Shown here in pieces: positions 35,934 to 46,389 of a stretch of 64,000 nt of DNA. Position numbers and translations under genes: made by a program. Numbering within the stretch: position 1 is the stretch's first letter; each line of letters opens with the position of its first letter. This DNA is from Anaeramoeba flamelloides (lineage: Eukaryota > Metamonada > Anaeramoebidae). The stretch lies in assembly GCA_027625915.1 (NCBI GenBank), contig JANTQA010000023.1, positions 4,092,001-4,156,000 on the forward strand, written 5' to 3'. The notes below the pieces were generated by a model, which saw only the letters and a list, made by a program, of their open reading frames with translations, was not told the origin of the DNA and made no database searches.

Positions 35934-37310
35934 ATGGAAGAAACAAAAAATACTCCAAAACTTGAAGGCAAATCAAAACAAATTATACCTCTCGATAACC
36001 AAAACAAAGGTAATAATTTTGTTGAAGAACAAATTGAAGAGATAAAAAACAAAAAAAAACAAAAAGTTTTCAATGAATTTTTTTCAATATACAAGCAACG
36101 AATCGACAACAAAACAATCTCACAAATCCTATTTGGGGACACAATCTTTTTTAAACCATATAAGTTACCACTTCTTGAACCAATTTTTGTTTCAGTCCAA
36201 GCAAACACAGCATTAAAAATAACAATGGATCTTTTCCGTAAAATTGAAAAGAAAAAAATCAAAAATCAAGAACAAATTGGATTTTATCTGAGATGCTTTT
36301 CTTTAAATGGTGTAAAAGTAAACCGTAACACCCACTTAAAAGCGTCTTTTCCATCCGAAAAAAGTGCAAGTCTAAAACCCAATTTACCTTTTAAAATTGA
36401 TACCAGTTTCTTTAACCAAAACCAAAACCAAAACCAAAATCCAATTGAAGGTAAAAGTGAAATTCGATTTGACAACTCTGATATTAAGGAACAGGATTCA
36501 ATTTTTGTGGTTGTTTTACAAAGAATGTCTCAGGTGCCTCTTAGCAAACTTGTAGGAAAAGTTGCTCTGCAACAAACACGGAACAACAAGGAAATTATCA
36601 AATTTTTAACAAAGCAACCACAAATTAATGAGAACAATTTCTCGACCAAAACTAATAAAAAAACAAAAAAGAATCAGATCCATTCCAAACAAGGACTTGG
36701 GTCAATTCAAAAAAAAGAAGATAGCCATCAAAAGAAGACAGAGAAAAGCACATTAATTAAGAAGGAAAATCATTCTCAGAATAAACTCAAAAAAGAAAAT
36801 CAATTGAAGGACAATGATGTTCAAAAAAAAAGAAAAAAACAGCCCAATAACAATTCCAACAGTAGTGATAATCTATTGATGCTAAGCGAAACAATTTCTT
36901 TCAGATGCCCGCTCTCTTTTAAAAAAATTAAAATCCCAGCAAGATCTAAATTTTGTAAGCATTTACAATGCTTTGATCTTCTCCAATTTTTACAATATAC
37001 AAAATGTACGAATAATTGGGCTTGCCCCTTTTGCCGTTTAAACATAAATTTCAAAGAATTAATTATAGACGAATTTATTCAGGATATAATTGAAATAAAT
37101 AATGGGAAACATCAATTTGTTAGTATATTGCCAGATGGCAATTGGCGTTTCAAGAAAAATGATACACCTCGAAATAATAATGAAAAGGCATCATCAAAAA
37201 AAGTTCAAAGCAATTTAACAACAACGAATCAACAAAAAACATTACCAAAATCTTCAATAGTTAATAGTAATTCTATTACGAGCAATATAACAGTCAAGGA
37301 AGAAAATTAA
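35934..37310 (+). CDS. SP-RING (PIAS/Siz-like) SUMO E3 ligase
   Basis: 458 residues from the ATG at 35934 (MEETKNTPKLEGKSKQ) in one exon. A likely SUMO ligase, which brings the SUMO-charged E2 to its substrate, normally in the nucleus. The SP-RING is complete: ISFRCPLSFKKIKIPARSKF, then CKHLQCFDLLQFLQY, NNWACPFCRLNIN and LIIDEFIQDII, with the Cys and His zinc ligands in the usual spacing. Upstream, FFSIYKQRIDNKTISQILFG and later beta-rich sequence may be a PINIT-like domain (inference). A Gln/Asn run and a Lys-rich linker precede the RING; the C-terminus is Ser/Asn/Thr-rich. An alternative 5' end is possible: ATG at 35815 (MQNNTITQQPLQWWEFFPDQ) spliced by a 66-nt intron with an untypical GTGTCA donor joins in phase. 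The stop is TAA. Confidence 0.85.
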   Translation: MEETKNTPKLEGKSKQIIPLDNQNKGNNFVEEQIEEIKNKKKQKVFNEFFSIYKQRIDNKTISQILFGDTIFFKPYKLPLLEPIFVSVQANTALKITMDLFRKIEKKKIKNQEQIGFYLRCFSLNGVKVNRNTHLKASFPSEKSASLKPNLPFKIDTSFFNQNQNQNQNPIEGKSEIRFDNSDIKEQDSIFVVVLQRMSQVPLSKLVGKVALQQTRNNKEIIKFLTKQPQINENNFSTKTNKKTKKNQIHSKQGLGSIQKKEDSHQKKTEKSTLIKKENHSQNKLKKENQLKDNDVQKKRKKQPNNNSNSSDNLLMLSETISFRCPLSFKKIKIPARSKFCKHLQCFDLLQFLQYTKCTNNWACPFCRLNINFKELIIDEFIQDIIEINNGKHQFVSILPDGNWRFKKNDTPRNNNEKASSKKVQSNLTTTNQQKTLPKSSIVNSNSITSNITVKEEN

Positions 37311-39099
37311 TGTTTTTCATTTCTGATTATTAAATGGGATTTTTCAATCTAGGTGCAGATCTAATAATACCATAATATTATTTTTTTCTGTTTTTACAGA
37401 TCGGGGAACTGGGTTTATAATGTTTGCTAATAAAATCAAAAGTATTTCCAAACCTGAAAAAAATGGAATTTAATCCATTAATATTATTATCTGCAAGACA
37501 GATTATTTTCTAAGAAATTATTTTGTATATTTCAATCTACTTAGAATAATTAAAATAAAACTTAATTTTCAAATAATTGTTTTCATGTTAAATTAAATAT
37601 TGTTTTTTTCTTTAATATCTAACGATTACAAATATGCAAAATTGAATATTATTTATGATCGATTAATATTTAAAGGATTTTACAATCAAATATTTTTTTT
37701 TTATTTTTTTAAAATTAAGTAAAATATCATTTGTCAAATATAAACCAATTGTAACCAAAATGTTTTTTTGGATAGAACAGGTGTTTTTTTTATATTATGA
37801 TGATTTCAAAAAAATCTTTATTATGGGGAATTTTTTATCATTCCAAAATAAATAAAATTTAATATATTCAATCAATATTTAACCCAATTCAAAATTTTTA
37901 ATCCCTCAACATTCGATTTAGAAAATAAAAAAAAATTATTATTGATTAATTATTCAGGGAATACAGAATTAGAACCATTCACTAATTGGAATGTTAAAAA
38001 TTTTTTATTAATAATACTATTCAAAAAATAAAAAAAATAAATAATTATCAATACTGATAAATTATCAGTGTGTGAAAAATTTTTTGAGAAGTCTTACAAA
38101 AAACTACAAAGGTATTTTTGTTTAAATTTACGGATTATTGATCGATAAGGGATTAGAAATCTACAGCTAATTTTATTTTGATTCTTCTATTTTGGAGAAC
38201 TCAGCTATTATCTAATATCGAATGACCGACAAAATATCAAAAAAAAAAATTGATCGAACTAAACGTGTTTTGTAATTTGAAAAAATTTAATGTAAACTAA
38301 AAAAACTTGAAGATGAAAAAATTATTATCATATTTTTCAATATTCCAAAATAATTTCTAATTTGAATCAAATTGTATTAAGGCGATTCTTTGAAATAATA
38401 TTAAATGTTTGGGATATTTTGACTTTTTATTTAGATTTACTTTTTATTGTTTTGTTTCAAAAAGATCATTGTATTACCAAAAATCCCAAAGAATACAAGA
38501 AAAAAATAAGCATATTGAGATAAATTTTAATATTGAAACTTCAATATACAGACTCAAAAGTTGTAAAATATCTATTTTTAAATTTCTAAAGAAATGTAGA
38601 TGAGTTACTAAAAAATTATCATTTTTCAAAAAATGAACTTTAACAATTAGATTTTTTTTACAAATTATTTTTTAAATATTGGAAATATATTGGCATTCAA
38701 ATTAGATTTATAAAAATGAAACAAAAAAAATTAATAAATTTGGTTTTTATATTGATAAACATTAGTAAATCAATAAATTAAAAAAAATAAAAAAATAGTT
38801 TTTTTTTAATGCTAAAAATATTAATTTTCAAGATACCAGAATACTATTATTTTTAGGTTCTTGAGATTGGAAAAATAATCCAGTAAAATTCAAAAATAAC
38901 ATATTTTTATTGATACCCTTAAAAAAAAATCTAAGAATTTATTGTTCAATAATATTTATAATGAATTTTTTTGAGACATTTAAAACACACGCCAATCATA
39001 TGATTTATTCCAATTGAAACATAATTTGATTATTGATAAATTCACAGCAGCGATAAACATTGAAACATGAGTGGTGTAAAACAACCGTTTAAATATACA

Positions 39100-39295
39100 A
39101 ACAGTCCCGCTTTTAAGGCACAAACTTTCAACGAAGTTTAAGGCACAAAAAAATCTCAAATTAAGAAACTAAATTTGTAATTTTTTTTTTACAATCTATT
39201 TTAATAGAATTCAAATTTTCTGCGTTAATTTGAGATTTCTATTGTGTCTTAATTTTCGTTGAAAGTTTGTTCCTTAAAAGTTGAACTGACTGTAC
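39100..39295 (+). mobile_element. Hairpin MITE, family M2, copy 2
   Basis: It starts ACAGTCCCGCTTTTAAGGCA and ends TTAAAAGTTGAACTGACTGT. The inner arms AACTTTCAACGAAGTTTAAG and TTCGTTGAAAGTTTGTTCC form a long hairpin. It matches the copy at 12144-12343. Confidence 0.75.
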
Positions 39296-39453
39296 AATAT
39301 TTAAAAATCACCCCTTTGAGTGATATTTCTATTAAGCCCAATAATTTAGATTTTTACAATTACAGTTATATAAAAGTTACGATACCCCAAGGATAAATAT
39401 ATTAATAATTATTCTTCTCAAAAATATACATATTTTGAAATTAAACTACCCAT

Positions 39454-39470
39454 GGGGGGGGGGGGGGGGG
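39454..39470 (+). repeat. G17 homopolymer
   Basis: Seventeen consecutive G in otherwise very AT-rich DNA, the only long G or C run in the window. It could form a quadruplex or mark a problem in sequencing. No gene lies nearby. Confidence 0.95.
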
Positions 39471-40502
39471 TATTTTACAAGTTTTGTTCACATTCAAGAA
39501 GAAAGAGTTAACTTTCCAAGAGTATGCTATTGGTGACAAAATTAAAACATGCTTTAATGAATATTCTTCGAGTAATTATCATGAATTTATATTCGGACTA
39601 CTTCGAAAAAGTTGATAAATTAATATTTAAAATATCTTCATTAAAATCAATCGTCATGAAACTATTAAAATATACAAAACAATTAAAAACCATTTATTGA
39701 TTCTTGGAAATAATTCAATTTGTTTATTTGTATCGTATTACATAAAAAAAAAGGTTTTTAAAATATATGATAACGATTTTATCTGATATTTTTTAGTAGC
39801 ACTAAATTTCTATTTATGATTTTCTGTTTGATCCAAAAATCGTTTTCATAACTTCTTTTATACTGAAAAAATTTTTTAATACAGTGAAAAGTATAAAACT
39901 GTATTTTATTATTTAAAAATGATTTATGTCTTTACTATATTTCTGTTTTTAGTGAAATTAGCCGTACCTTGCTTTAAACAAAAAAGTACTATTTTTTTTT
40001 TATTTTTTGGAATATATTTAAATGAATATATTTTGAAATAATTACAATATTCATTGGTTCAATTGGTATTAATATTTAACTTTATTTAGTATTGTTAATT
40101 ATAGAAAAGCGCTACGAACAAAAATGATTTTTAATGAAACGTAAAAAAATACCACACTTTTTCGGAAATACCTTTTTACCTTCAGAAACTTGTTTTTTAA
40201 AAGAATAGCTAAAATACAAAACTCGTTATAGTGAGGCTTATGAATGTCCTGTAATTGTTTCTGAATATTTCTCTGGTTTATTTGTTTCCTTTAATTTCTC
40301 TCAATATTGATAAAAACCGATTAAAAGCTATATATTTTTATTTTATTTTCCATTTTTTTAATTATTTAATAGTGTGTTGAATAAAAAATTCCGTATGTTT
40401 AAATCAAAGAAACTTTGGAAATAACTTGTTCTTTGAAATGAACTATTTTGAAACAGTTGATCTTCTGATATACAAATCGGAAATTGAAATAAAATATTAT
40501 TG

Positions 40503-40703
40503 TAGAGCCAGTTCCACCTATAAGACAAACTTTGAACAAAATTTAAGGCCCAAAATAATTGAAATTAAAGTACAAAATTCAAATTCTAATAAAAAAATTT
40601 GTTAAAAAAAAAAAAAATACCAATAAATGTGCTTTCATTTGAAATTTTTTGTGTGCCTTAAATTCTGTTCAAAGTTTGTGTCTTTAAAGTGGAACAGACT
40701 GTA
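40503..40703 (+). mobile_element. Hairpin MITE, family M2, copy 3
   Basis: The left end GAGCCAGTTCCACCTATAAG is mirrored by CTTTAAAGTGGAACAGACTG. The inner arms ACAAACTTTGAACAAAATTT and AAATTCTGTTCAAAGTTTG are inverted. TA flanks are present on the right and probably on the left. Confidence 0.75.
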
Positions 40704-40839
40704 CATTTTTTGAATTTAATAGTATCCTTGTTTACAATTTAAAAAAGTGTCTCACATTTGAGTTACTTAGTTGTTTGACACAACACTTTGATTTAAGAAC
40801 TAAAAGTCAAATAAATGTGGTTTTTTGAATTTTTGTCTC

Positions 40840-41740
40840 ATTTACCAATTCTTTTGAATTCTGGAAAATCGCAGTTAGTTTTTTTTACTTTTTGAAAGAT
40901 AAAGAAAATTTATTTAATTTTCTTTATATTTTAAAAATTAAACAAAACCTAGGCACTCCACGGCACTTGACCACACTTTTCGTTAAGTTTTCTTGATTTT
41001 ATGTTTAATTTGAGAAAATCAATAGATTTTCGTTAGGTTTTTTTGAGTTTTCTATTTATAGTAGGGAAAAACATACTGGAAATAAAAATAATCACCGACA
41101 AGATTTTTAATTGTGAGTATTAGTAAAATTTTTGTGTAATTTCAATGAAATCCTTGTTATATATAACCAATTTTTTTATGAGATTAATAATAAACCTACC
41201 TAAAGTTCATCAAAGTAAGGTGTCTCTAGGATACTCGAGTGATTGTTTGATAGCCTATGTTATCAACTTTTTTTGAAAAACAATCAAGTTTTATAGAGGT
41301 TTACTAGAGTTTGGAAAATGATAATTTTTCTTCTTGTTTTTTGATTGATTGAATGGGGTTTTGAACAAGTGTGATTTCATTAATCATCATTCTAATAAGT
41401 GGGGGAGTTATAATTGAAAAAGTTCGATTCTTAAATAAAGGAATTTGATTGTAAATAAATGAAATTACACAATAATTTTACTAATATTATCAATTAAAAA
41501 TCTTGTCAGGGATTTTTTTCATGTCCCATCTTTTTTTCACTGATTTATTTGGAAAATCAATAGATTTTCGTTAGGTTTTTTTTAATTTTTGAAATAAACT
41601 GAAAATTTTAATATATTTTCGGTTTATTTGAAAAGTAAAAAAAACCTAGAACACTTCAGAAATAAAATAGAAAACCTCAAGAAAAGCTACACACTCGATG
41701 GAACTCTACAGCACTCTACGACACTTTCAGAAACTCTAAA
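40840..41740. repeat. Hairpin-module array, locus R3
   Basis: The modules seen at R1, R2 and R4 occur here in series: GAATTCTGGAAAATCGCAG, TTTAATTTTCTTTATATTTT hairpin, linker CCTAGGCACTCCACGGCACT, GAAAATCAATAGATTTTCG, and AAACTGAAAATTTTAATATA / TTTTCGGTTTATTTG hairpin. It is split by the element at 41060-41542. Confidence 0.8.
41060..41542 (+). mobile_element. Nested TIR element with 6-bp target duplication
   Basis: A 483-bp insertion in R3 flanked by ATTTAT at 41054-41059 and 41543-41548. Removing it with one ATTTAT restores GAGTTTTCTATTTATTTGG..., which matches the empty module at 30272-30306. The inner terminal repeats are long: GACAAGATTTTTAATTGTGA + GTATTAGTAAAATTTTTGTG on the left is mirrored by CACAATAATTTTACTAATAT + TATCAATTAAAAATCTTGTC on the right. 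The outermost bases are AGTAGGG and CACTG. No ORF. The superfamily is not assigned. Confidence 0.85.
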
Positions 41741-41829
41741 ATTTTATTCTGAGTTTTTTATCTTTGCTTGAATTTAGTCAAGGTTATAGCTTAAAATTCC
41801 AAATTTTCAGATATTTATTAAATTTTTAA

Positions 41830-42001
41830 ATACTGGTATTTGAATTAGAAACGGGAAAAATTTTCACTTCCTTTTCAATTTCCTTTTTCAAATTTACCCA
41901 CAAACTACAGCCCCCTATTTCTTTGAGAACTCAGCTTAGTAAGAGAAGAATCTGGAAAAGGAAGTGAAAATTTTTTCATATTTAATTAACAAATATCAGT
42001 A
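41830..42001 (+). mobile_element. Hairpin MITE, family M3, copy 2
   Basis: About 170 bp bounded by TACTGGTATTTGAATTAG and its inverse CAAATATCAGTA. The inner arms GGAAAAATTTTCACTTCCTT and AAGGAAGTGAAAATTTTTTC form a hairpin. This is the best-preserved of the three copies. Confidence 0.75.
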
Positions 42002-42386
42002 AAGAAATATAAATTAATTAAAGTCTTGGATTCATCAAATAGATCGTTATGGCTTTTGTGAAAAAGGCATTTTTGGTTGCTTGGACTTTCGTTTATTGTT
42101 TACTAATTTTTTTTTTGTTTGAGAGATGAGAAAAAAAAACATCAAAATAAAGAAAAAAAGCAAATTTATCTACCTTTTTTTTTATTGACCTTAAACACAA
42201 AAATGGTTTTCAACTTTCGTTAAGAAAGAAATTGGTGAAAATTAAGCAGAAAAAAAAAAAAAAAAAAGAAAAGTTCGTTGTAAATTTTAAGTGTTAATTT
42301 TGTGTTCCAGTACAAACAGAAAGAGTTTATTCACATCAAAAACAGTGTTTGCCAGCACACGCTTCTGGTTATGTTTATGCTTCTGC

Positions 42387-42702
42387 TTATCCGCCACCAA
42401 TTAAAATGTTGTTGATAGCAAGAAAGATTAATTTAATTAAAAATCCAATAATGCCCATTGCTGCAAAACCTACAAGTGTTGCAAGGGACACTTGTTTAAA
42501 TTCTATTGGCATTTTTTAAATAGAGAACATAAAAAAGGATCTTTTTTGTTTAATATTTGTAAAAAAAGAAGGAGGATATATTTTTAAGAGTCCAATCTTT
42601 ACCTTTTCGATCAGGTTTTGTGCATTTAATAAAAAAGCTTTTGCTCTCTTTGTAAAATTGTTCTAGTGGTTGAACAACATTTTCAGAAATTTGTTTTTCC
42701 AT
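42387..42702 (-). CDS. SEC61G: Sec61 gamma subunit of the ER translocon
   Basis: Join 42702..42603 and 42502..42387, 71 residues (family about 68). Sec61 gamma (SecE homologue) is a tail-anchored subunit of the protein-conducting channel in the ER membrane. Exon 1 starts MEKQISENVVQPLEQFYKES and carries the hallmark CTKPDRK. After a 100-nt phase-1 intron (GTAAAG...CAATAG) it continues EFKQVSLATLVGFAAMGIIG and FLIKLIFLAINNILIGG, which is the conserved single membrane segment plus the INNIxxGG tail. The junction falls inside CTKPDRKEF, and splicing restores this signature, so the intron is well supported. Each exon is too short to be seen as a long ORF. An M3 hairpin element lies about 200 bp upstream. 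Confidence 0.95.
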
Positions 42703-42909
42703 TCTTCAATTAAAATTATCCAAAGAAAAAAAGTTAAAAAAATAAAAAAATTTTTGATTGAAATTGAAATTATTGATGTTTCTTGACTCGAAGAAATTTG
42801 CTTTTTATTGAAATTTTAGAATAAAAACAAAGCGAAATCAGTTTCTCATGTGAAATTTAATGTTAAAAGTAAAAGTCAATGAACAATATTCACAATCTTT
42901 AAAATAACA

Positions 42910-43080
42910 ATACTGATTTTTGAATTCTAAGTGGGAAAAAATTTTCATATACTTTTCCAGATTGTTTCTTTTGAAACAGAGTTTTCAAGGACGTAGGTTG
43001 TAATTTGTGTTTCTAAAGGCAAGGAAATTAAGATAATTGAAGTGATAATTCTTCCCTTTTAAAATTCAAATACAAATATT
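42910..43080 (+). mobile_element. Hairpin MITE, family M3, copy 3
   Basis: The left end TACTGATTTTTGAATTCTAA with GGGAAAAAATTTTCATATAC is mirrored at the right by AATTCTTCCCTTTTAAAATT and CAAATACAAATATT. It lies between the Sec61 gamma start and the U3 gene, so it could affect either promoter. Confidence 0.65.
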
Positions 43081-43362
43081 TTCATTTTTTAAATTTTGAA
43101 GACAATTTTGTGTTTCAAGTTGGTTCTTTTTGGAGAAAGAAAGTATTTCAGATCTTAGTAAAGTCTGAAATCGTCGATTTCAAGATTGTAGAAAAAGGAT
43201 AGTCGAACAACTACTTTTAGAGTCACCAAATGATAGTCACAAAACTGTGATCTCTCTTTTTACTGTATTAAGGTGCGAAAATGCTTCAAAGTAAGTTTCA
43301 ACTAACAATTTTCAATTTTGTCCATTTTTCAGTTTTCTAAATTTTCATCATTTCTCTTATCA

Positions 43363-43590
43363 TTACGTAATTTTCATTATCAATAGGGATCTATTCTATA
43401 GTTCTTTCAAATCAGTTCCACCCACAAATACATTTACACGAAAACCGCGATGACGATTCAATACATGAACTCGTGAGCGTGAGAAATACTATAATAGAAC
43501 AGTTCTTGAACTTCCTATTATAGGTCGATGACCGCTGTCTTGGTTTTTAGAATTTCCTCGACGGAGAGTTTATGTAAACTGAACGGTTTT
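43363..43590 (+). ncRNA. U3: U3 small nucleolar RNA
   Basis: U3 guides early pre-rRNA cleavages by pairing with the 5' ETS and 18S. All landmark boxes are present in order: an A'-like ACGTAATTTTC (43365-43375), box A GGGATCTATTCTATAG (43386-43401; the vertebrate and yeast boxes are GGATCATTTCTATAG), the CGAAAACCGCGATGACGA region with box C' (about 43440-43456), box B GAGCGTGA (43475-43482), box C CGATGA (43526-43531) and box D CTGA (43579-43582). Structure agrees: CTATAATAG pairs with CTATTATAG around an AGTTC/GAACT hairpin, CTC/GAG forms a small stem at 43557-43566, and ACCG/CGGT closes the C-D stem. The exact 5' end is estimated. The total of about 228 nt is normal for U3. Confidence 0.92.
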
Positions 43591-43600
43591 ATTTTTTTTT
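43591..43600 (+). terminator. T-run directly 3' of U3
   Basis: ATTTTTTTTT immediately follows the box D stem, as expected for a Pol III terminator. U3 is made by Pol III in plants and by Pol II in animals and fungi, and T runs are common in this genome, so the polymerase is not decided by this alone. Confidence 0.4.
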
Positions 43601-46389
43601 TGTTTTATTTCTATTTCTGTTTGCTTTGATCGAAAGATCTGAAGAAAACAACACTTTGTTTTTTGTAGACGATTTTCGAACATATACATATGACAACAAA
43701 TTATTTTTATATGGAATTAAAACTTTTTTTTTCTAATTTGAGGGTTTGCCAAGCTTCAGTAATATCATAATTCTATGTTAACTATTTTTATTACAGTTGT
43801 CAAAATAAAACTAGTGCCGAAAAGTTTAATCCATGTTTCAAAATAAAAAGTATGTTTTTTTTGTTCTAGAAGAACTTAACATTAACCATCAAAAGAAACT
43901 GACACTAAACTCCAAGTAAATTTGGTATTTGTTTCTTATAGAACTATTACTTAAAAAGAATTCGAAAAAATGTATTGAGTAGAATTAAAATCGAAATTTC
44001 TACATTAAATTCAGGGAATAGTACCCTATTTATTATTTTTTTCCAAAACAAAAACGTATTTATTTACATAACGATTCAAAGAAACCCGATACAAACTCAA
44101 TTATAGACTTTATAAAATTTATTACAGCCGTTCCAAACCTACTGTGAAATCTATGATAAACAGAAAATTCATTTTCTGTATCATACTTGCTTATTTATGA
44201 CCAAAATTTTCTGGTTATGTGATAGCCTAATACAAACCGTGAAATTTTATAATAGAACAAATATTTTTCAATCGAGAAAAAATTAAAATTAGACTTTTTA
44301 CTACAAATCTTAGAAATGATCAATAATTTAGAAAAAATGTTAGGTTTTTGTTGGATCATTAATTTCTAAAGACCTTAAAAGCAAAAGGAAAGACCATTTC
44401 AAAAATCATCAAATTCTATCTTTGATCTTTGAAAGCTTCGTTTTGGATTTTTGACTTTATTTCAAAAACAACAAGATTTTTTTCTCACTCTTTTAAATAA
44501 GAAATTTTTGTAAAAAACCCCATGTCAAACCTTAAAATGTATATAATAGTGTATAACCGAAGATTTTTTTTTTGTATTTGACGGAGACAAAAACGTCAAC
44601 TTCTATGTCTGTCAAATTTCATGGTAGTTTGGAACGGTTGTATTATTTTAAAAGAACTCAATTTTTACAATTTAATTTTCAATAAAAAGATCTGATCCTT
44701 ATTTTTCTTTATTTTCTATTAATTTGAAAGAAACTTTTTATCAAGTATTTGGATTTTTCTGAAACCTACTTTTCGTAATTTCTTATATTAAATCTGATCA
44801 ATATCTTTTGGATTGTAATATTAGTTAAAAATACAATAAAAATAAATCAAATATTGAATCCTTGAAGATCTAAAATAATTGATTATCTATTTTATTCACA
44901 AATATTTATTAAATTTCATGAAATTTCATAGATTAACTAATATTTTTATTAAATAACATTAAAAGTATAAATAATGAACTTTGATATTTAAATCTTTTAT
45001 TTTGAAAATAAATATAATTATTTTTTTCTAGGTATAAATAATTTGAATATATTTTTATATGTTTGAAAATTTTTCAATGATGTGAAAAGAAAAGAAAAAT
45101 AAAGGAAAATTGATAAGTATATTTATTTTATTTATAACCCACCAAAATAATAGGATTGGGCTATTCATTATTAATTATAAATAATCCAATTAAAAAGTAT
45201 TACTTTAGATTATAAGTTGAATTTTTCAGGTTTTTAAAAAGTATTTTGGTGAAAATTTTAATTTGATAGGTTTGGTTTTTTTTCTCATATTTTTTTATTC
45301 AACAAAAAGAAAAAATAGATAAGAACTGTTCTTTGAATCAAACAAATTATTTTTTTTGAAAGTTTAAAAAATTATTATATTTTTTTTGAATTTAAATAGG
45401 TTTTTTACTCTGGGTGTTTTTAGAATTTATTGATTACAATTTATAAAAGTGTTTTTTTTTTTGTACACTTCTTTTGCAAATAATAAGATTACTTTTCTTC
45501 TTCAAAGAAAATAATTATTTTTAAATAATTCATAAATATGTTCGGATTTTGAACTTTTCAAAAAGTGTGAAAAAAATGTATCAAACTTGTAAAAACTATA
45601 ATATATTTTGGAAATAGTATTAAAAATAAGTTTACTTTTTTAGTAATCAGATTATAACTTCATTTTTCAATTTCATCAAGTGACAAAAATTTTTTGAATT
45701 TTCACTTAAATTTAGTCGGTGGTTTTTTTAGTTTATTAACACATTGGGTTCCGAAGTTTCTCTTCTTGAATTTACAAAATTAATTATTCTTTGGTTACAT
45801 CAGTAAAATTAACTTTTGTTAAAAACTATTGGTTATCTGATAAAAATATCCTTTGAAATTGGCTTGAATAGTTTAGAAGTAAACATTATTTTTGTTTGAA
45901 CAATTTCAATTTCAGATATCGTAATTAATCAGCAAACAATCAACTGAATATTGTTTGAAAAATTTTCCTTATGATAACAATGTTTTCCAGAGCTGTAATT
46001 TAAGAGTCGATAAGGTCATTTGTTATCTTCTTTACACTTTATTCAAAGAATTAATTGGGATCTATATCTCTGTCACCTATTTTTTCATTGGTTATTGATG
46101 TTTTTAGGGTTTAAATCTTAAAATATTTTCAGATTTTTCAAATATATTTCCAAAAAGCAAAACATCTAATAATGAGAAGGAAAAGCTTCCAGTTCTAAAT
46201 TTTTGAAATATTTACTTGTTGAAAATTAACTAGATCAACTTGTTTAATGAATGGAATTTTAGTAAAACAAATGTGAAACAAAAACAATTATACTAAAGGT
46301 AAACGCAGATACCAAGAAATAAAGAAACAAAAAATGAAAAAAATAATTTCATTTCTTTATTATTTTATAAGTAAGATTGGTTTAAAAAA
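43601..46389. other. Intergenic region between U3 and the armadillo gene
   Basis: It holds one TIR element at 44125-44640. The rest is AT-rich; the last several hundred bases should contain the promoter of the armadillo gene. No other gene was seen. Confidence 0.5.
44125..44640 (+). mobile_element. TIR element flanked by TA, CAGCCGTTCC ends, family M5
   Basis: 516 bp. The left end CAGCCGTTCCAAACCTACTG + TGAAAT is matched in inverse on the right by ATTTCATGGTAGTTTGGAAC + GGTTG. It is bounded by TA on both sides (44123-44124, 44641-44642), as for Tc1/mariner-type insertions. No ORF was seen, so it is non-autonomous. Confidence 0.75.

Larger units (their letters stand above)
37311..42386. other. 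Repeat-rich intergenic region
   Basis: It contains hairpin elements at 39100, 40503 and 41830, a G17 tract at 39454, and hairpin array R3 (40840-41740) with a nested element. No coding exon could be supported; the ORF at 38409-38603 has no motif. Confidence 0.5.
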
